Source: DATKPE01 sp033854175 (GTDB lineage: Bacteria; Bacteroidota; Ignavibacteria; UBA10030; SZUA-254). Taken from it: a stretch of DNA of 64,000 nucleotides. Shown in pieces: positions 39,487 to 48,415 of the stretch. Made by a program: the position numbers and the translations under genes. The DNA lies in NCBI GenBank assembly GCA_033854175.1, contig JAWOKN010000056.1:11702-75701 (forward strand). Reading direction: 5' to 3'. The notes beneath the pieces are model-generated. The model was not told the origin of the DNA and searched no databases. It saw nothing but the letters and a program-made list of their open reading frames with translations. The number at the start of each line of letters is the position of its first letter. Position 1 is the first letter of the stretch.

Positions 39487-39951
39487 ATGAGCACAAAGCA
39501 GGCAACAATACATCAGCTTCAGGGAACAACGCTTCTGGCAAAAAGCGATTCAAATCACTGGGTTGTCATGGACGGGTCTCCGACCTTCGGGGGAAGCAGT
39601 GCCGGATCGAGTCCCAAGGAATTACTTCTCATGGCACTCGGGGGTTGCACTGCCAACGACGTGATCCCGATTCTGAAGAAAAAGCGTGTCCCCCTTCAAA
39701 AACTTGAAATACGGGTAACAGGAAACACGCGGGACGAACACCCGCAGATCTTCACCAACATCAACATCGAATATATATTTTACGGTAATGGCCTGGACAC
39801 AGAAGCGCTCGAACGGGCGATAGAACTCTCAACGACAAAATACTGTTCAATTTCCGCGATGCTCCGGAGCTCAGTAGAAATAACGCATTCATACCGGCAG
39901 GTCGGTGTGCAGGAAGAAGCACCCGCCGAAATGCTCGTGGAGAACAACTGA
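39487..39951 (+). CDS. OsmC family protein (copy 2)
   Basis: 154 aa with both redox cysteines (LLLMALGGCTANDVI and STTKYCSISAML). Over its length it follows the copy at 17853-18287 closely: STKQATIHQLQGTTLLAKSD against ETKQATIVQLQGLTLAARAT, and NHWVVMDG against NHWIMMDG. A recent or conserved duplication is likely, with a short acidic C-terminal extension here. Operon position behind the polyferredoxin and before FmdB and rhodanese genes suggests sulfur or peroxide stress. Confidence 0.88.
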   Translation: MSTKQATIHQLQGTTLLAKSDSNHWVVMDGSPTFGGSSAGSSPKELLLMALGGCTANDVIPILKKKRVPLQKLEIRVTGNTRDEHPQIFTNINIEYIFYGNGLDTEALERAIELSTTKYCSISAMLRSSVEITHSYRQVGVQEEAPAEMLVENN

Positions 39952-40040
39952 TACCTGAGGGATCTCACAAATCCCTGAGCGTGAGATGGACAACAACCAC
40001 AGGAATACACCACAAACACAGAACGGAGCTGCATCACCCT

Positions 40041-40274
40041 ATGCCTATTTTTGAATACCGCTGCACGCACTGCGATCAAGTCTTCGATATCCTCCACAAA
40101 GGCCGTGAAATTACCGCCGACGTCATCTGTCCGTCGTGCGGATCGACGGAGTACAAAAAACTCATCTCCGCTCCATCGGTTTCCGTGGGGCAGTCATCGG
40201 GAACCGATTCCTTTTCCGGGCCTTCATGCGGAGCCGACGGAGGATGTTGCGGAGGCTCATGCCAGGTAAATTAA
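40041..40274 (+). CDS. FmdB-type zinc ribbon protein
   Basis: 77 aa from ATG 40041 (MPIFEYRCTHCDQVFDILHK). CxxC at residues 8-11 and CPSCGS at about 32-37 make the zinc ribbon; the Gly/Cys-rich tail CGADGGCCGGSC is typical of the family. FmdB-like proteins are thought to be regulatory, but their role is not established. Seventeen bases before the rhodanese gene. Confidence 0.88.
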   Translation: MPIFEYRCTHCDQVFDILHKGREITADVICPSCGSTEYKKLISAPSVSVGQSSGTDSFSGPSCGADGGCCGGSCQVN

Positions 40275-40290
40275 CCGGCCAGGAAACAGT

Positions 40291-40668
40291 ATGAGCCCCA
40301 CACTTCTTATCATCCTATCAGTCATCGCATTATTCCTGGTTTTCAGAATCCGCCGATGGTTCGTCCAGCGGTCGGTAAAGCAATATACACCGGCGGAGGC
40401 GCAGCAATCCCCGAATAAAATATTTCTCGACGTCCGGACGGGTGCGGAGCGGGCCCAGGGGTCGATCAGGGGATCGATCCACATTCCGCTCCACGAACTC
40501 TCCCGTCGGATCAACGAACTGCGGCCACACATGAACCGAGAAATCATCTGTTACTGTCAATCGGGGAGCAGAAGCATCGCAGCCTCGTCGATTCTCCAGC
40601 GTCACGGATACACTGTGGCAAACCTCAAAGGAGGGATAGCCGAATGGAATTTCCAAAACCTCCGGTAA
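40291..40668 (+). CDS. Membrane-anchored rhodanese-like protein
   Basis: 125 aa. One N-terminal helix (TLLIILSVIALFLVFRI) then a single rhodanese domain: FLDVRTGAERAQGSIRGSIH, and the active-site loop CYCQSGSRS with the catalytic Cys, ending YTVANLKGGIAEW. It would transfer sulfane sulfur at the membrane. Its 3' end overlaps the DUF6132 gene by 25 bases. Confidence 0.9.
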   Translation: MSPTLLIILSVIALFLVFRIRRWFVQRSVKQYTPAEAQQSPNKIFLDVRTGAERAQGSIRGSIHIPLHELSRRINELRPHMNREIICYCQSGSRSIAASSILQRHGYTVANLKGGIAEWNFQNLR

Positions 40669-40871
40669 TTTTAATAAAATCAGCCGCCCCGATCGTCGGC
40701 GGGATCATGGGTTTCGCGTACTACAAATTTGTCGGATGCACAACGGGAGCCTGTCCGATAACGGGTAACCCGTTTATCAGCACACTCTATGGGGCGCTTC
40801 TCGGGTATCTCATCGGATCCCAGTTTACCAGAACATCACCACCGGACAGCAAACAAACGGACACTTTATGA
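40644..40871 (+). CDS. DUF6132 family small membrane protein
   Basis: 75 aa. Two membrane segments around GCTTGACPITGNPFISTLYG, the conserved motif of this family (GC-TG-CPIT-NP). The two cysteines near the membrane may be redox-active or bind a ligand. It overlaps the rhodanese gene and ends in an ATGA overlap with the DUF302 gene, so the three are translated together. Function is not established. Confidence 0.85.
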   Translation: MEFPKPPVILIKSAAPIVGGIMGFAYYKFVGCTTGACPITGNPFISTLYGALLGYLIGSQFTRTSPPDSKQTDTL

Positions 40872-41251
40872 ACTACGGAATCTCAAAAACGGTCCACCTG
40901 TCGTACGACCAGGCAGTTGCAAAAGTAACTGAAACCTTACAGAAGGAAGGTTTTGGCATCCTCACATCGATCGACGTCAAAGAAACCCTCAAAAAGAAAC
41001 TGAACGTTGATTTCAAGCGGTACGTCATCCTGGGAGCCTGCAACCCGCACTTTGCCCATCAGACCCTTCAGATGGAAGAAAACATCGGGCTACTCCTCCC
41101 CTGCAACGTCATCGTGTACGAGAAGGACAATGCCACAGTTGTGGCTGCATTCAATCCGATGGCCATGACGGAGCTGATCGGGAACCGGTCGCTCGAAAAA
41201 ATTGCCCGGGAGGTAGCCGACCGGCTTGAGCGGGCAATTAACGCCGTATAA
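40868..41251 (+). CDS. DUF302 domain protein
   Basis: 127 aa. The start MNYGISKTVHLSYDQAVAKV and the block RYVILGACNPHFAHQTLQME, then IGLLLPCNVIVYE, define DUF302. Soluble, with conserved cysteines in GACNP and LPCNV. The family occurs with sulfur- and heavy-metal-related genes; biochemical role unknown. Last gene of the operon starting at the 37291 promoter; a possible stem CCCCGGA/TCCGGG follows at 41253-41288. Confidence 0.9.
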   Translation: MNYGISKTVHLSYDQAVAKVTETLQKEGFGILTSIDVKETLKKKLNVDFKRYVILGACNPHFAHQTLQMEENIGLLLPCNVIVYEKDNATVVAAFNPMAMTELIGNRSLEKIAREVADRLERAINAV

Positions 41252-41592
41252 TCCCCGGAAGAGAAAACTTTTCCCGTGTCTCCGGGTGTGAGAAGACAAA
41301 CCATCCCCATCTCCCGGCGGAGACAATCCACGCAATCCGGCTGAGTCTCAGAAAATTGACCCAGAACGTCACTCGAGACTAAAACCAAGTACTGGAAGAA
41401 TAGTTACATCACCTCCCCCGGATCGAGCGGTGACTTCAGAGTTTCCGCAGAATGAAACCCCGAACGATGCGCTGAAATTCTTAATCTTCTTCACTTCCCA
41501 CACACTAGTCTATAAATATTCATCGGCATGGAAAGCAACACCGCTCCTGCAATCAAATGTGAAACAGCAGGTGGCAAACCATGTTGCCCGGC
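41252..41592. other. Intergenic region between DUF302 and a minus-strand barrel-like gene
   Basis: 341 bases between the ends of convergent units. It contains an imperfect hairpin (CCCCGGA at 41253, inner GAAAA/TTTTC, TCCGGG near 41281) that may end the DUF302 transcript. Nothing else is supported; a short Cys-rich frame at 41528 was rejected. Confidence 0.5.
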
Positions 41593-42159
41593 CTATCTCA
41601 GTACGCCACACTGCAGACTGAACAGCATGGCGACATATGATCGATCTCTATTAAGGTTCGCCGGAATATCTACACCGAGACCGAAGTATGGAAGGGGTGT
41701 CCAAAAAAACTGCCCGTCCAGGGCAAGACCCACCGTACGATAGGTGAGCTTTTCATATTCGGCCGAGCTATAGAAGTACCGGCCACGAAGGATCACGCCG
41801 ACAAAACTGACGCCTGCGGATATTGAGGCAAGATCCGTCTGTGTCTTCTTGAGGATGAGCCCATAAAGAGCACCGAGGTCCCTGACGGATTCGGGGGGAT
41901 CGGGACCCATGATGCGCATTTCCTCATTATACACAAAACGGATCGAAACGACATGCATACCGGTTTGATAGGAAACGTTTACGCCGGCAGATCCGCCGGC
42001 TGAACCGAGTCCAATTCCCCCATTGATCCAATAATGATTTCCCGCGGCATCGCCCGAACTATCCCCGGGCGGAGAGGGAACCATTCCGGACGTTATTGTC
42101 AAAGAAAGAAGACAAACGATAAATATGAAATTCAATCGAACCATTTCGCCCAGACGCAT
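41593..42159 (-). CDS. Secreted or outer-membrane protein, hypothetical
   Basis: 188 aa. N-terminal signal peptide (LNFIFIVCLLSLTITSG; start at 42159 or 42144). The mature part has alternating beta strands with Gly and aromatics (YWINGGIGLGSAGG, AGVNVSYQTG, ALYGLILKKTQTD, GLALDGQFFWTP) and could be a small barrel. No family recognised. Six bases after the peptide deformylase gene, so both are in one unit. Confidence 0.65.
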   Translation of the reverse strand: MRLGEMVRLNFIFIVCLLSLTITSGMVPSPPGDSSGDAAGNHYWINGGIGLGSAGGSAGVNVSYQTGMHVVSIRFVYNEEMRIMGPDPPESVRDLGALYGLILKKTQTDLASISAGVSFVGVILRGRYFYSSAEYEKLTYRTVGLALDGQFFWTPLPYFGLGVDIPANLNRDRSYVAMLFSLQCGVLR

Positions 42160-42164
42160 TGACT

Positions 42165-42734
42165 CTATGATGACGGCCGTTTCGATTTCAACTTCGGTTG
42201 AATGACATAATCCACCTGCCGCTGGAAAGAGTGCTTATTTTCATTAAAGACAGATTTGTACATCACACTTTTCTCATCGATCGCACGGTCGACTGCAAGT
42301 ATCCCGTCAAGATGGTCGATCTCATGCTGCAGGAGTTCAGACCGGGCACGACCGAGTTTCTCCCATTTCCGGATATTGCCTGATTCATCCCGGAAGGTCA
42401 AACTGATCGAAGTACAGCGTCTGACCTTCACCAGGAGGTCGGGAAATGACATGCAGTCATCCCAGAGGGTGAATGTTTCCTTCGAATGCCAGGTAATGAG
42501 CGGATTGACGACCATGAACGGACCATTTCCAAGGTTCAGGGCAATGAAACGTTTATTGATGCCGATCTGGGGAGCAGCGATCCCCCGGCCGAATCCCATC
42601 TCCCGTCTGAATCTTTCGAGTGCACTCTTCAAGGAACTCATTTCCCTGTGTAACTGCGGATCCTTGAAATCCTTTACTTCCCGGGATATCTTTCGCAGAC
42701 GCGGATCACCGAGTAACAAGACCTTCTTCAACAT
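42165..42734 (-). CDS. def: Peptide deformylase, divergent
   Basis: 189 aa. Motif I GFGRGIAAPQIG (usual GxGLAAPQ), motif II DDCMSFPD in place of EGCLS with the metal-binding Cys kept, and motif III LLQHEIDHLDG with both His and the catalytic Glu. The metal site is thus intact although motif II deviates. It removes formyl from nascent proteins. The divergence suggests a second, non-housekeeping copy; whether another def exists is outside the window. Confidence 0.85.
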   Translation of the reverse strand: MLKKVLLLGDPRLRKISREVKDFKDPQLHREMSSLKSALERFRREMGFGRGIAAPQIGINKRFIALNLGNGPFMVVNPLITWHSKETFTLWDDCMSFPDLLVKVRRCTSISLTFRDESGNIRKWEKLGRARSELLQHEIDHLDGILAVDRAIDEKSVMYKSVFNENKHSFQRQVDYVIQPKLKSKRPSS

Positions 42735-42934
42735 AGTGACAGTCCATCAATGGTTATCGACAGGCAGCTGCACAAAGGTAATAATCTTTGGCAGGAGGTG
42801 CAATACAGTATCCCTTCCGGTAATCTGATAAGGACCGGGTAAAGGCCCTCCGACCATCAAATCTTCGTACAATCCATTTTGCGCACTGGCTTTTCACGAT
42901 CATGATTATTACATTCTGCTGAATTTTCAACCTC

Positions 42935-44596
42935 GTGAGGTTGCTTGATATGTCAGGTCCGGGAATATCCCTGTTTTTTAAAAAAGCGCATCTCATTGTA
43001 GAGATCCTCCTCCTCCACCTAGTCGGGTATCCCGCATTAGCTGGTCCTCAGCAGAAGACAGAGTACAACACCGGCATCCGGCCGTTCCATGTAAGTTACT
43101 ACCGGCTCAATCTGCGAATTGCCACCTCACCAAACAGAATACACGGGCAGGTTCTCGCAAAGATCGTCGGCACAGGAGACAGCCTGCGCACCATCAAGCT
43201 TGATCTCATCCGCTCCACAATGCTCATCGACTCAGTCACTGTCGCCGGCCGAAAGTCCACGTTTGTCCAGGACTCGGCAACATTCACGATCATGCTCGAC
43301 AGAGTCTATCATCGTGGTGAGGCGGTCACAACCGGGATTTTCTATCATAACACGTATGATGGCCGGCGTTTTGGTGATTTCGTCTTTGCGACCTTCGGAA
43401 CCGATAATCCTTGGATCTGGAGTACAAGTGAAACCGAGATGGCGCGATTCTGGTGGCCCTGCAATGACCATCCCTCGGATAAAGCTGACTCAGTCGACAT
43501 GATTGTCACCGTCGACCGGAACCTCAAGGTAGGCTCAAACGGAATACTTGTATCGGTCACCGACAATCCGGACCGCACCCGGACATATCACTGGCACGAA
43601 AGCTATCCCATCGCGACATATCTCGTCTCTGTGGCCATAGCCGATTATGCAGCGTACTCGGACTGGTGGAAGTACACCGACCGCGATTCGATGGAGATAC
43701 TCAACTATGTATTTCCTGCGGATCTGGAGGATGCAAAGGAAAATTTTAGTTGTGTGCGTGATGGACTCACCATCTTTTCAAGATTATTTGGCCGTTATCC
43801 GTTCGCAAAGGAAAAATACGGCGTTGCTGAATGCGGTGCCGGTCTGGAAAACCAGACCATGATCTCCTTGGCATTGCGTCATTGGAGCGAGAGAAACATC
43901 ATCCACGAGCTCGCACATCAATGGTTCGGTGATATGATCACCTGCAGAACGTGGAGCGAACTTTGGCTCAACGAGGGATTTACGGAATATTGCAATGCCC
44001 TTTACCTCGAACAGAAGCACGGGGCGTCAGAATACCGGGCATTCATCAATGATCACATGGCTCAAGCTCGGAACGCATCCGGATCGCTCCATCTCACAGA
44101 TACAACGGATCCGGCAAAGATGTTCGAAGGACCCCTTGTTTATTTCAAGGGTGCATCGGTGCTCCACATGCTCAGGCGCATTCTCGGTGACAGCTTGTTC
44201 TTCAAAGTACTGTATGAATACGCAAACGATCCTCATCTGAAATATGCCACAGCAACAACCGAAGACTTCCGCGCTGTCTGTGAGCGCACATCGGGCAAAG
44301 ACCTCGGATATTTCTTCGATGAATGGGTCTATGGGGAGGGCCACCCTACGTATAAATATTCCTGGACCTCGGAGCATTCCGGAAACGGAGAGAGCCTGAC
44401 CGTTCGAATACGCCAGTTCAATTACCACTCAAAACCCGATTATTTTATCATGCCGGTAGATTTGAAGATCTGGGCTGGCGGGAAGGACAGCATCATCACA
44501 CTTTGGAACGACAAACCCGATCAAATATTCCAAATTCAATGGCATCGCAAACCGAGCTTGATGATTCTCGATCCCGGGAACTGGATATTGAAATAG
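42935..44596 (+). CDS. M1 family zinc metallopeptidase, exported
   Basis: 553 aa. Signal-like N-terminus (AHLIVEILLLHLVGYPALA), start at 42935 or 42950. Catalytic site: ECGAGLENQTMI in place of GAMEN, then HELAHQWFGDMITCRTWSEL followed by WLNEGFTEYCN, giving HExxH-x18-E. The N-terminal beta domain precedes it (FHVSYYRLNLRI...WWPCNDHPSDKADSVDM). It is shorter than typical M1 enzymes and has no C-terminal helical domain or sorting domain. It would cleave amino-terminal residues of peptides in the periplasm or outside. Confidence 0.92.
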   Translation: MRLLDMSGPGISLFFKKAHLIVEILLLHLVGYPALAGPQQKTEYNTGIRPFHVSYYRLNLRIATSPNRIHGQVLAKIVGTGDSLRTIKLDLIRSTMLIDSVTVAGRKSTFVQDSATFTIMLDRVYHRGEAVTTGIFYHNTYDGRRFGDFVFATFGTDNPWIWSTSETEMARFWWPCNDHPSDKADSVDMIVTVDRNLKVGSNGILVSVTDNPDRTRTYHWHESYPIATYLVSVAIADYAAYSDWWKYTDRDSMEILNYVFPADLEDAKENFSCVRDGLTIFSRLFGRYPFAKEKYGVAECGAGLENQTMISLALRHWSERNIIHELAHQWFGDMITCRTWSELWLNEGFTEYCNALYLEQKHGASEYRAFINDHMAQARNASGSLHLTDTTDPAKMFEGPLVYFKGASVLHMLRRILGDSLFFKVLYEYANDPHLKYATATTEDFRAVCERTSGKDLGYFFDEWVYGEGHPTYKYSWTSEHSGNGESLTVRIRQFNYHSKPDYFIMPVDLKIWAGGKDSIITLWNDKPDQIFQIQWHRKPSLMILDPGNWILK

Positions 44597-44682
44597 CCGC
44601 GGTTTTATCCGGAAATGACGGGAGATCGATTCCATCAATGTCCCGTACTCTGCGGTTGTTAGTAGGGTAGTACTCGACGGAT

Positions 44683-45102
44683 CTATCCGAGTGAGCGGAA
44701 TTTTTCCCTAAGAGAAGCAATCCGTTCGCGATGACCGCAATAAGGACGGGCATACCTCTCGAAATCACCTGCCGGCAAGTTCGCACAGATATCTGGAACC
44801 TCATCCCACTGCAACTGGGCCCTCTCCAGAAGCGGGCACGATTCCACCGGACACTCCCCGCAATTCTTGAGGCCCTTCTCAAGGCAGCACCGGCGCGCGG
44901 TGCACCGGATGCTCGTATGGAACACCTGATCATCGGGACTCAGGCATCCTCCGCAGGATATGTTGGCAGTTTTCTCATCGAGTCCATAGATTCTCCGCCA
45001 GGCCTCGGCGACCTCCTGCTGAAACGATGACCCCTTCGAGGCAGCACGATACGCCCCGCATTTGGAGCATATCACTCCGCAGGCTGACACCACATCATTC
45101 AT
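44683..45102 (-). CDS. DUF3795 domain protein (139 aa)
   Basis: Cysteine-rich: ACGVICSKCGAYRA at the N-terminus, ISCGGCLSPD, IRCTARRCCLEKGL, NCGECPVESCPLLERA. These match DUF3795, a putative zinc- or cluster-binding family. The last Cys is in YARPYCGHRERI. It is co-directional with another DUF3795 gene 37 bases upstream. Function unknown. Confidence 0.85.
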   Translation of the reverse strand: MNDVVSACGVICSKCGAYRAASKGSSFQQEVAEAWRRIYGLDEKTANISCGGCLSPDDQVFHTSIRCTARRCCLEKGLKNCGECPVESCPLLERAQLQWDEVPDICANLPAGDFERYARPYCGHRERIASLREKFRSLG

Positions 45103-45139
45103 AAAGATTCCTTCAAGTCATTCTGCCACATATCCGGAT

Positions 45140-45595
45140 TCAGGATTGTTCCTGCCGGTTCTTCCAATCGGTCACATGATCACACGTGTAGCACATCCTG
45201 TTGTGGACGCTCACAACATCCTTTCCGCATCTTCGGCAAAGGAACCGCTGTGTTTGCTTCCGGAGAAACACCTCCAGACCGACTTCCTGAATCTGTCTGA
45301 GGTTTTCGATGAAGCTTATCCGATATGTTGTCCGATAGCGCCTGTCGATGTTTTCCAGATGTTTGCATGGAAAGACGGGGCATTCATAACAGAATGTCAC
45401 CCGGCCTTTGGAGAGCCGCTGGCACTGACCCTTGATATAGGCGCAGTTCTTGGGGCGGATACGGCAGCCGGAGCAATGCGAGATTTTACCCCGTTTCCTC
45501 TGGATGCCGTGGGAATACGCCAGAAATGCACTGCAGACTCCGCAGTTCATTCCGCATGGTGCAATCTGATCCTGTGTGAAGACATTTACTGACAT
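45140..45595 (-). CDS. DUF3795-like cysteine-rich protein (151 aa)
   Basis: Start ATG 45595 (MSVNVFTQDQIAPCGMNCGV); the frame is open 13 codons further but not family-like. Cysteines: PCGMNCGVCSAF, HCSGCRIRPKNC, GQC, FCYECPVFPCKHLENIDRRY, and a second C-terminal block FLCRRCGKDVVS...MCYTCDH that looks like a separate zinc ribbon, which most DUF3795 proteins lack. Function unknown. Confidence 0.8.
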   Translation of the reverse strand: MSVNVFTQDQIAPCGMNCGVCSAFLAYSHGIQRKRGKISHCSGCRIRPKNCAYIKGQCQRLSKGRVTFCYECPVFPCKHLENIDRRYRTTYRISFIENLRQIQEVGLEVFLRKQTQRFLCRRCGKDVVSVHNRMCYTCDHVTDWKNRQEQS

Positions 45596-45651
45596 CGGCA
45601 ACCCTTCCAAAAATCGGACGACAGCGGTCCGCAATAGTCAACGATACAACA

Positions 45652-46470
45652 TCACATAAACCATTTTTTCTGATTATGCACCGCGTCGCCGAACTCGCGC
45701 ATGAACGCCATATCCTCCGCATCCAGCGGACCCTTGTGCACCGCGGCGATATTCTCCCGCAGCTGGCGTTCGTTTCTTGGGGCCGTCAGGACAACCTGAA
45801 CGTTCGGGTTCGAGAGAACAAACCGATAGCACTCCCCTGCCGTCGGAACGCGCCCGTCCTTCGGCCAGGATTTCGGGCGCCTCAGGAGATAAGTCCAGCG
45901 CGTGGCCGTATAGCTGATCACACCCGGATTGTGCGGCGCAAGATGAGGAAAGATATCCCGTTCGGCACCGCGATGGGCTGCATTATAGCGCAGCATCAAT
46001 GCATCAACGGAGCCGTTGGCGGCAAGCGTGCCGAGCAACACCCGATTATGGCTTGAAAGCCCTACAGCCCGAACCTTCCCTTCCTCCTTGAGTTTCAGCA
46101 GGTCCTCATGGACTTTCGGTGTAAACTCGGCCGGTTTCATCACCCCCAGAAAGAGAAAGACATCGATGTAATCCGTCTTAAACTGGCGCAATCGCTTCTC
46201 CAGTGCCGACCGGACATTCTGTGACCACCAGATATAATTATACGCCCCGGTCACCAGGACGAACTTATCGCGTCGGGGAGGTATCAGCTTCCGGAGCGCC
46301 CTTGTCATCTGCAGATCAATCCCGAATCCGAAGAAGAGGTTGATGCCCTCCTCCACTGCGGCATAGACAGTTTTCTGGCCCGGGTAATAGGAGGCTGAGG
46401 CACCGAGCGGGGTTACACTGATGCCTGTATTACCGAAGGATCGAAGCTGAAAAGACGTCGACATAGGCAC
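45652..46470 (-). CDS. Aldo/keto-reductase-fold protein with altered catalytic tetrad
   Basis: 272 aa. Fold is clear: LRSFGNTGISVTPLG start, YIDVFLFLGVMKPAE, LKEEGKVRAVGLSSHNRV, CYRFVLSNPNVQVVLTAPRN, and the C-terminal NADPH-binding region. By hand alignment the tetrad is not preserved: INLFFGFGIDLQ replaces the NxFDTAxxYG block (no Asp or Tyr), the Lys strand reads FVLVTGAY, and the strand that normally ends in His reads VFLFLG. A binding or altered-chemistry role is inferred. Confidence 0.75.
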   Translation of the reverse strand: MPMSTSFQLRSFGNTGISVTPLGASASYYPGQKTVYAAVEEGINLFFGFGIDLQMTRALRKLIPPRRDKFVLVTGAYNYIWWSQNVRSALEKRLRQFKTDYIDVFLFLGVMKPAEFTPKVHEDLLKLKEEGKVRAVGLSSHNRVLLGTLAANGSVDALMLRYNAAHRGAERDIFPHLAPHNPGVISYTATRWTYLLRRPKSWPKDGRVPTAGECYRFVLSNPNVQVVLTAPRNERQLRENIAAVHKGPLDAEDMAFMREFGDAVHNQKKWFM

Positions 46471-46545
46471 CTCTCCTAATCTTGTAGACTATGAAAAAAC
46501 CAGGTTCATCGGTATTATATCCGTTATGGGGTACAATCTTCATTC

Positions 46546-47622
46546 TCATTCCAAAGGTTTTCTCTTTCGCACCTCTTTCAGGGCAGCCTTGACCATTTTA
46601 CCAAACTGCTTATCCTTCCTACGCCGTTCGGCATAGGACATCTGATAAAACGCCGACTCCTTCATCAATTTGAGATAATTCTGGTATCGTTCTTTATCCA
46701 GCGCCCCCTCTTCGACAGCCTTAAGAACTGCGCAGCCGGCTTCCCTCGTATGCGTGCAATCCCTGTATTTGCAGTTCGCGGCGAGTTCGCTTATTTCAGA
46801 GAAGCTCGAATCGATGCCCGCGTCGGCTGCCATCACGCCCAATTCGCGCATCCCGGGAGTATCGATGAGAAGGGCGCCGGTATCAAGTACGCTGAGCTGG
46901 CGCCGGGCGGTGGTATGCCTTCCCCTCCCGTCCTTCTCGCGGACGGGATGAGTTTCAAACTCATCACGGCCCAGCAGATGGTTCAAAAGTGTCGTTTTGC
47001 CGACCCCTGAGGAGCCAAGCATACAATAGGTCCTTGACCGCTCGAGCAATTCCCGGATCGTCCCCAGCCCGTCGCCCGTGGTGTTACTAAATGCAATAAC
47101 CGGGGCACTGATATGAGCGTTCTTGATCTCCAGAGCATATTGTTCCAGTTCTCCGGCCTGAACGAGATCCGATTTACTCAAGAGAATCACCGGTCTGATC
47201 CGGCCTTCATGAACCATGACAAGATACCGTTCCATCCGCCGGACATTAAAATTTGCATCACACGATTGCATGATAAACGCAACGTCGATATTCGAAGCAA
47301 TCATCTGATATTCAACTTTTTTCCCGGCCGCTTTCCGGCGCAGGAAAGACTTCCTCGGCAACACTTCATGGATGATTGCGAGTGAATCCTCATTATAATA
47401 ATCCGCAAGCACCCAATCCCCCACACACGGGAGGTCCTGGCCCGAGTCCGCCGAAAAAAGAAGATTCCCCGTCACCTCCGCCTGAACCTCCGATCGTTCG
47501 TTCAGGACAAGGTACCGATCACGGTCGACCCTCGTTACGCGCGCAACATGTAAATCAGGCTTCTTCAGCGCATCCCTTCGCTCCCGAAACCAGCCATCAA
47601 ATCCGAGTTCAGACAGTTTCAT
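46546..47622 (-). CDS. rsgA: Ribosome small subunit-dependent GTPase A
   Basis: 358 aa with the circularly permuted GTPase order: N-terminal OB domain, G4 (LLSKSDLV) before G1 (GSSGVGKTTLLNHLLG), then G3 (DTPGMRELG), and a zinc site NCKYRDCTHTREAGCAV. It helps mature the 30S subunit. C-terminal basic tail (RRRKDKQFGKMVKAALKE). One gene with its own start, no obvious operon partner. Confidence 0.94.
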   Translation of the reverse strand: MKLSELGFDGWFRERRDALKKPDLHVARVTRVDRDRYLVLNERSEVQAEVTGNLLFSADSGQDLPCVGDWVLADYYNEDSLAIIHEVLPRKSFLRRKAAGKKVEYQMIASNIDVAFIMQSCDANFNVRRMERYLVMVHEGRIRPVILLSKSDLVQAGELEQYALEIKNAHISAPVIAFSNTTGDGLGTIRELLERSRTYCMLGSSGVGKTTLLNHLLGRDEFETHPVREKDGRGRHTTARRQLSVLDTGALLIDTPGMRELGVMAADAGIDSSFSEISELAANCKYRDCTHTREAGCAVLKAVEEGALDKERYQNYLKLMKESAFYQMSYAERRRKDKQFGKMVKAALKEVRKRKPLE

Positions 47623-47687
47623 AGGTTGTTCTCACGATCGGACCAAAGAATATACGGTGCACATACTTGCCGGGGCAAGATGCTATA

Positions 47688-48110
47688 TCAGAAATACTTG
47701 ACTTTGAAATCGAGGACCTCCAACCGCGAAGGACGTCCCCTGTTGTTTCGAGCATTTTCCATTTCCCGGGAAAAGAAATCCTTATCGAGGCCATTCTTCT
47801 CAACTATGGATATCAGCCATTGCTCTTCATCCGCATGGATTACTTCATGATCGACGAAAGCGAGATGGAGCCCGTCCTTGACAAACTTGACAGCCAATTC
47901 CTTCGAAGAGAACGCCGGCGGTGCATCCTCGATATAGGGATTGTCAAGAATCTCATGGATGGCATTGTCGCAAAACTCCTTTTCGAAACCGAGGGATTTG
48001 CCGATGCTTTTCATCAGATCGATCTCAGGCTGAGTGATTTGCCGGTCCTTTCTTATGAGTAAGAGAAGACCTCTGAAATAATTACTCGCGTCAATAATAT
48101 CAAGTTTCAT
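47688..48110 (-). CDS. TerB-like helical protein
   Basis: 140 aa, all-helical with acidic turns: EIDLMKSIGKSLGFEKEFCD, VKDGLHLAFVDHEVIHADEE, QWLISIVEKNGLDKDFF. The HADE/EEQWL pattern and length suit the TerB/DnaJ-associated metal-binding fold. No membrane segment. Function not known; stands alone between rsgA and the secreted propeller. Confidence 0.6.
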   Translation of the reverse strand: MKLDIIDASNYFRGLLLLIRKDRQITQPEIDLMKSIGKSLGFEKEFCDNAIHEILDNPYIEDAPPAFSSKELAVKFVKDGLHLAFVDHEVIHADEEQWLISIVEKNGLDKDFFSREMENARNNRGRPSRLEVLDFKVKYF

Positions 48111-48415
48111 TGCGCACCCGACCCACGGAATTGACGGTCACCGGTCTTTTCACCTGCAATACCAGACACCTTTCGAAAACTTTAACGTCATCCCGATCGT
48201 CTCAGTTATGATTCCGGGAAATTAGATACATGGAAAGAACGCCCGCCCCCGATGATAGGCTAATTTACAAAATCGTTAAGGGAAAAGAAACCCCGGATCA
48301 GGCATAAAGACATCCCGGGCAGAGATAAGTATCTGTTGTTCTACGATATGCGCGGTAACGATATTGATGAAAATAAGGGTGTAAATCATTATCCTCCCGG
48401 CGAGGAAAATCCATA
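48111..48415. other. Intergenic region, no gene supported
   Basis: 305 bases between two minus-strand genes. A small dyad TCCTCccggcGAGGA at 48392-48406 lies just after the propeller gene stop on the minus strand, without a T-run. A plus-strand frame of about 75 codons is open here but has no start or RBS and runs into antisense sequence. Confidence 0.5.

Noticed and set aside
41528..41629. Short Cys-rich plus-strand frame (MESNTAPAIKCETAGG...)
   Set aside because: No clear RBS, no known relative, and it runs antisense into the gene ending at 41593; could be chance.
44670..44695. Dyad CGGAT-CT-ATCCG between the M1 peptidase and DUF3795 genes
   Set aside because: It looks like the 37266 repeat at first sight, but the arms and spacer differ, it partly overlaps the 3' end of a gene, and there is no promoter next to it.
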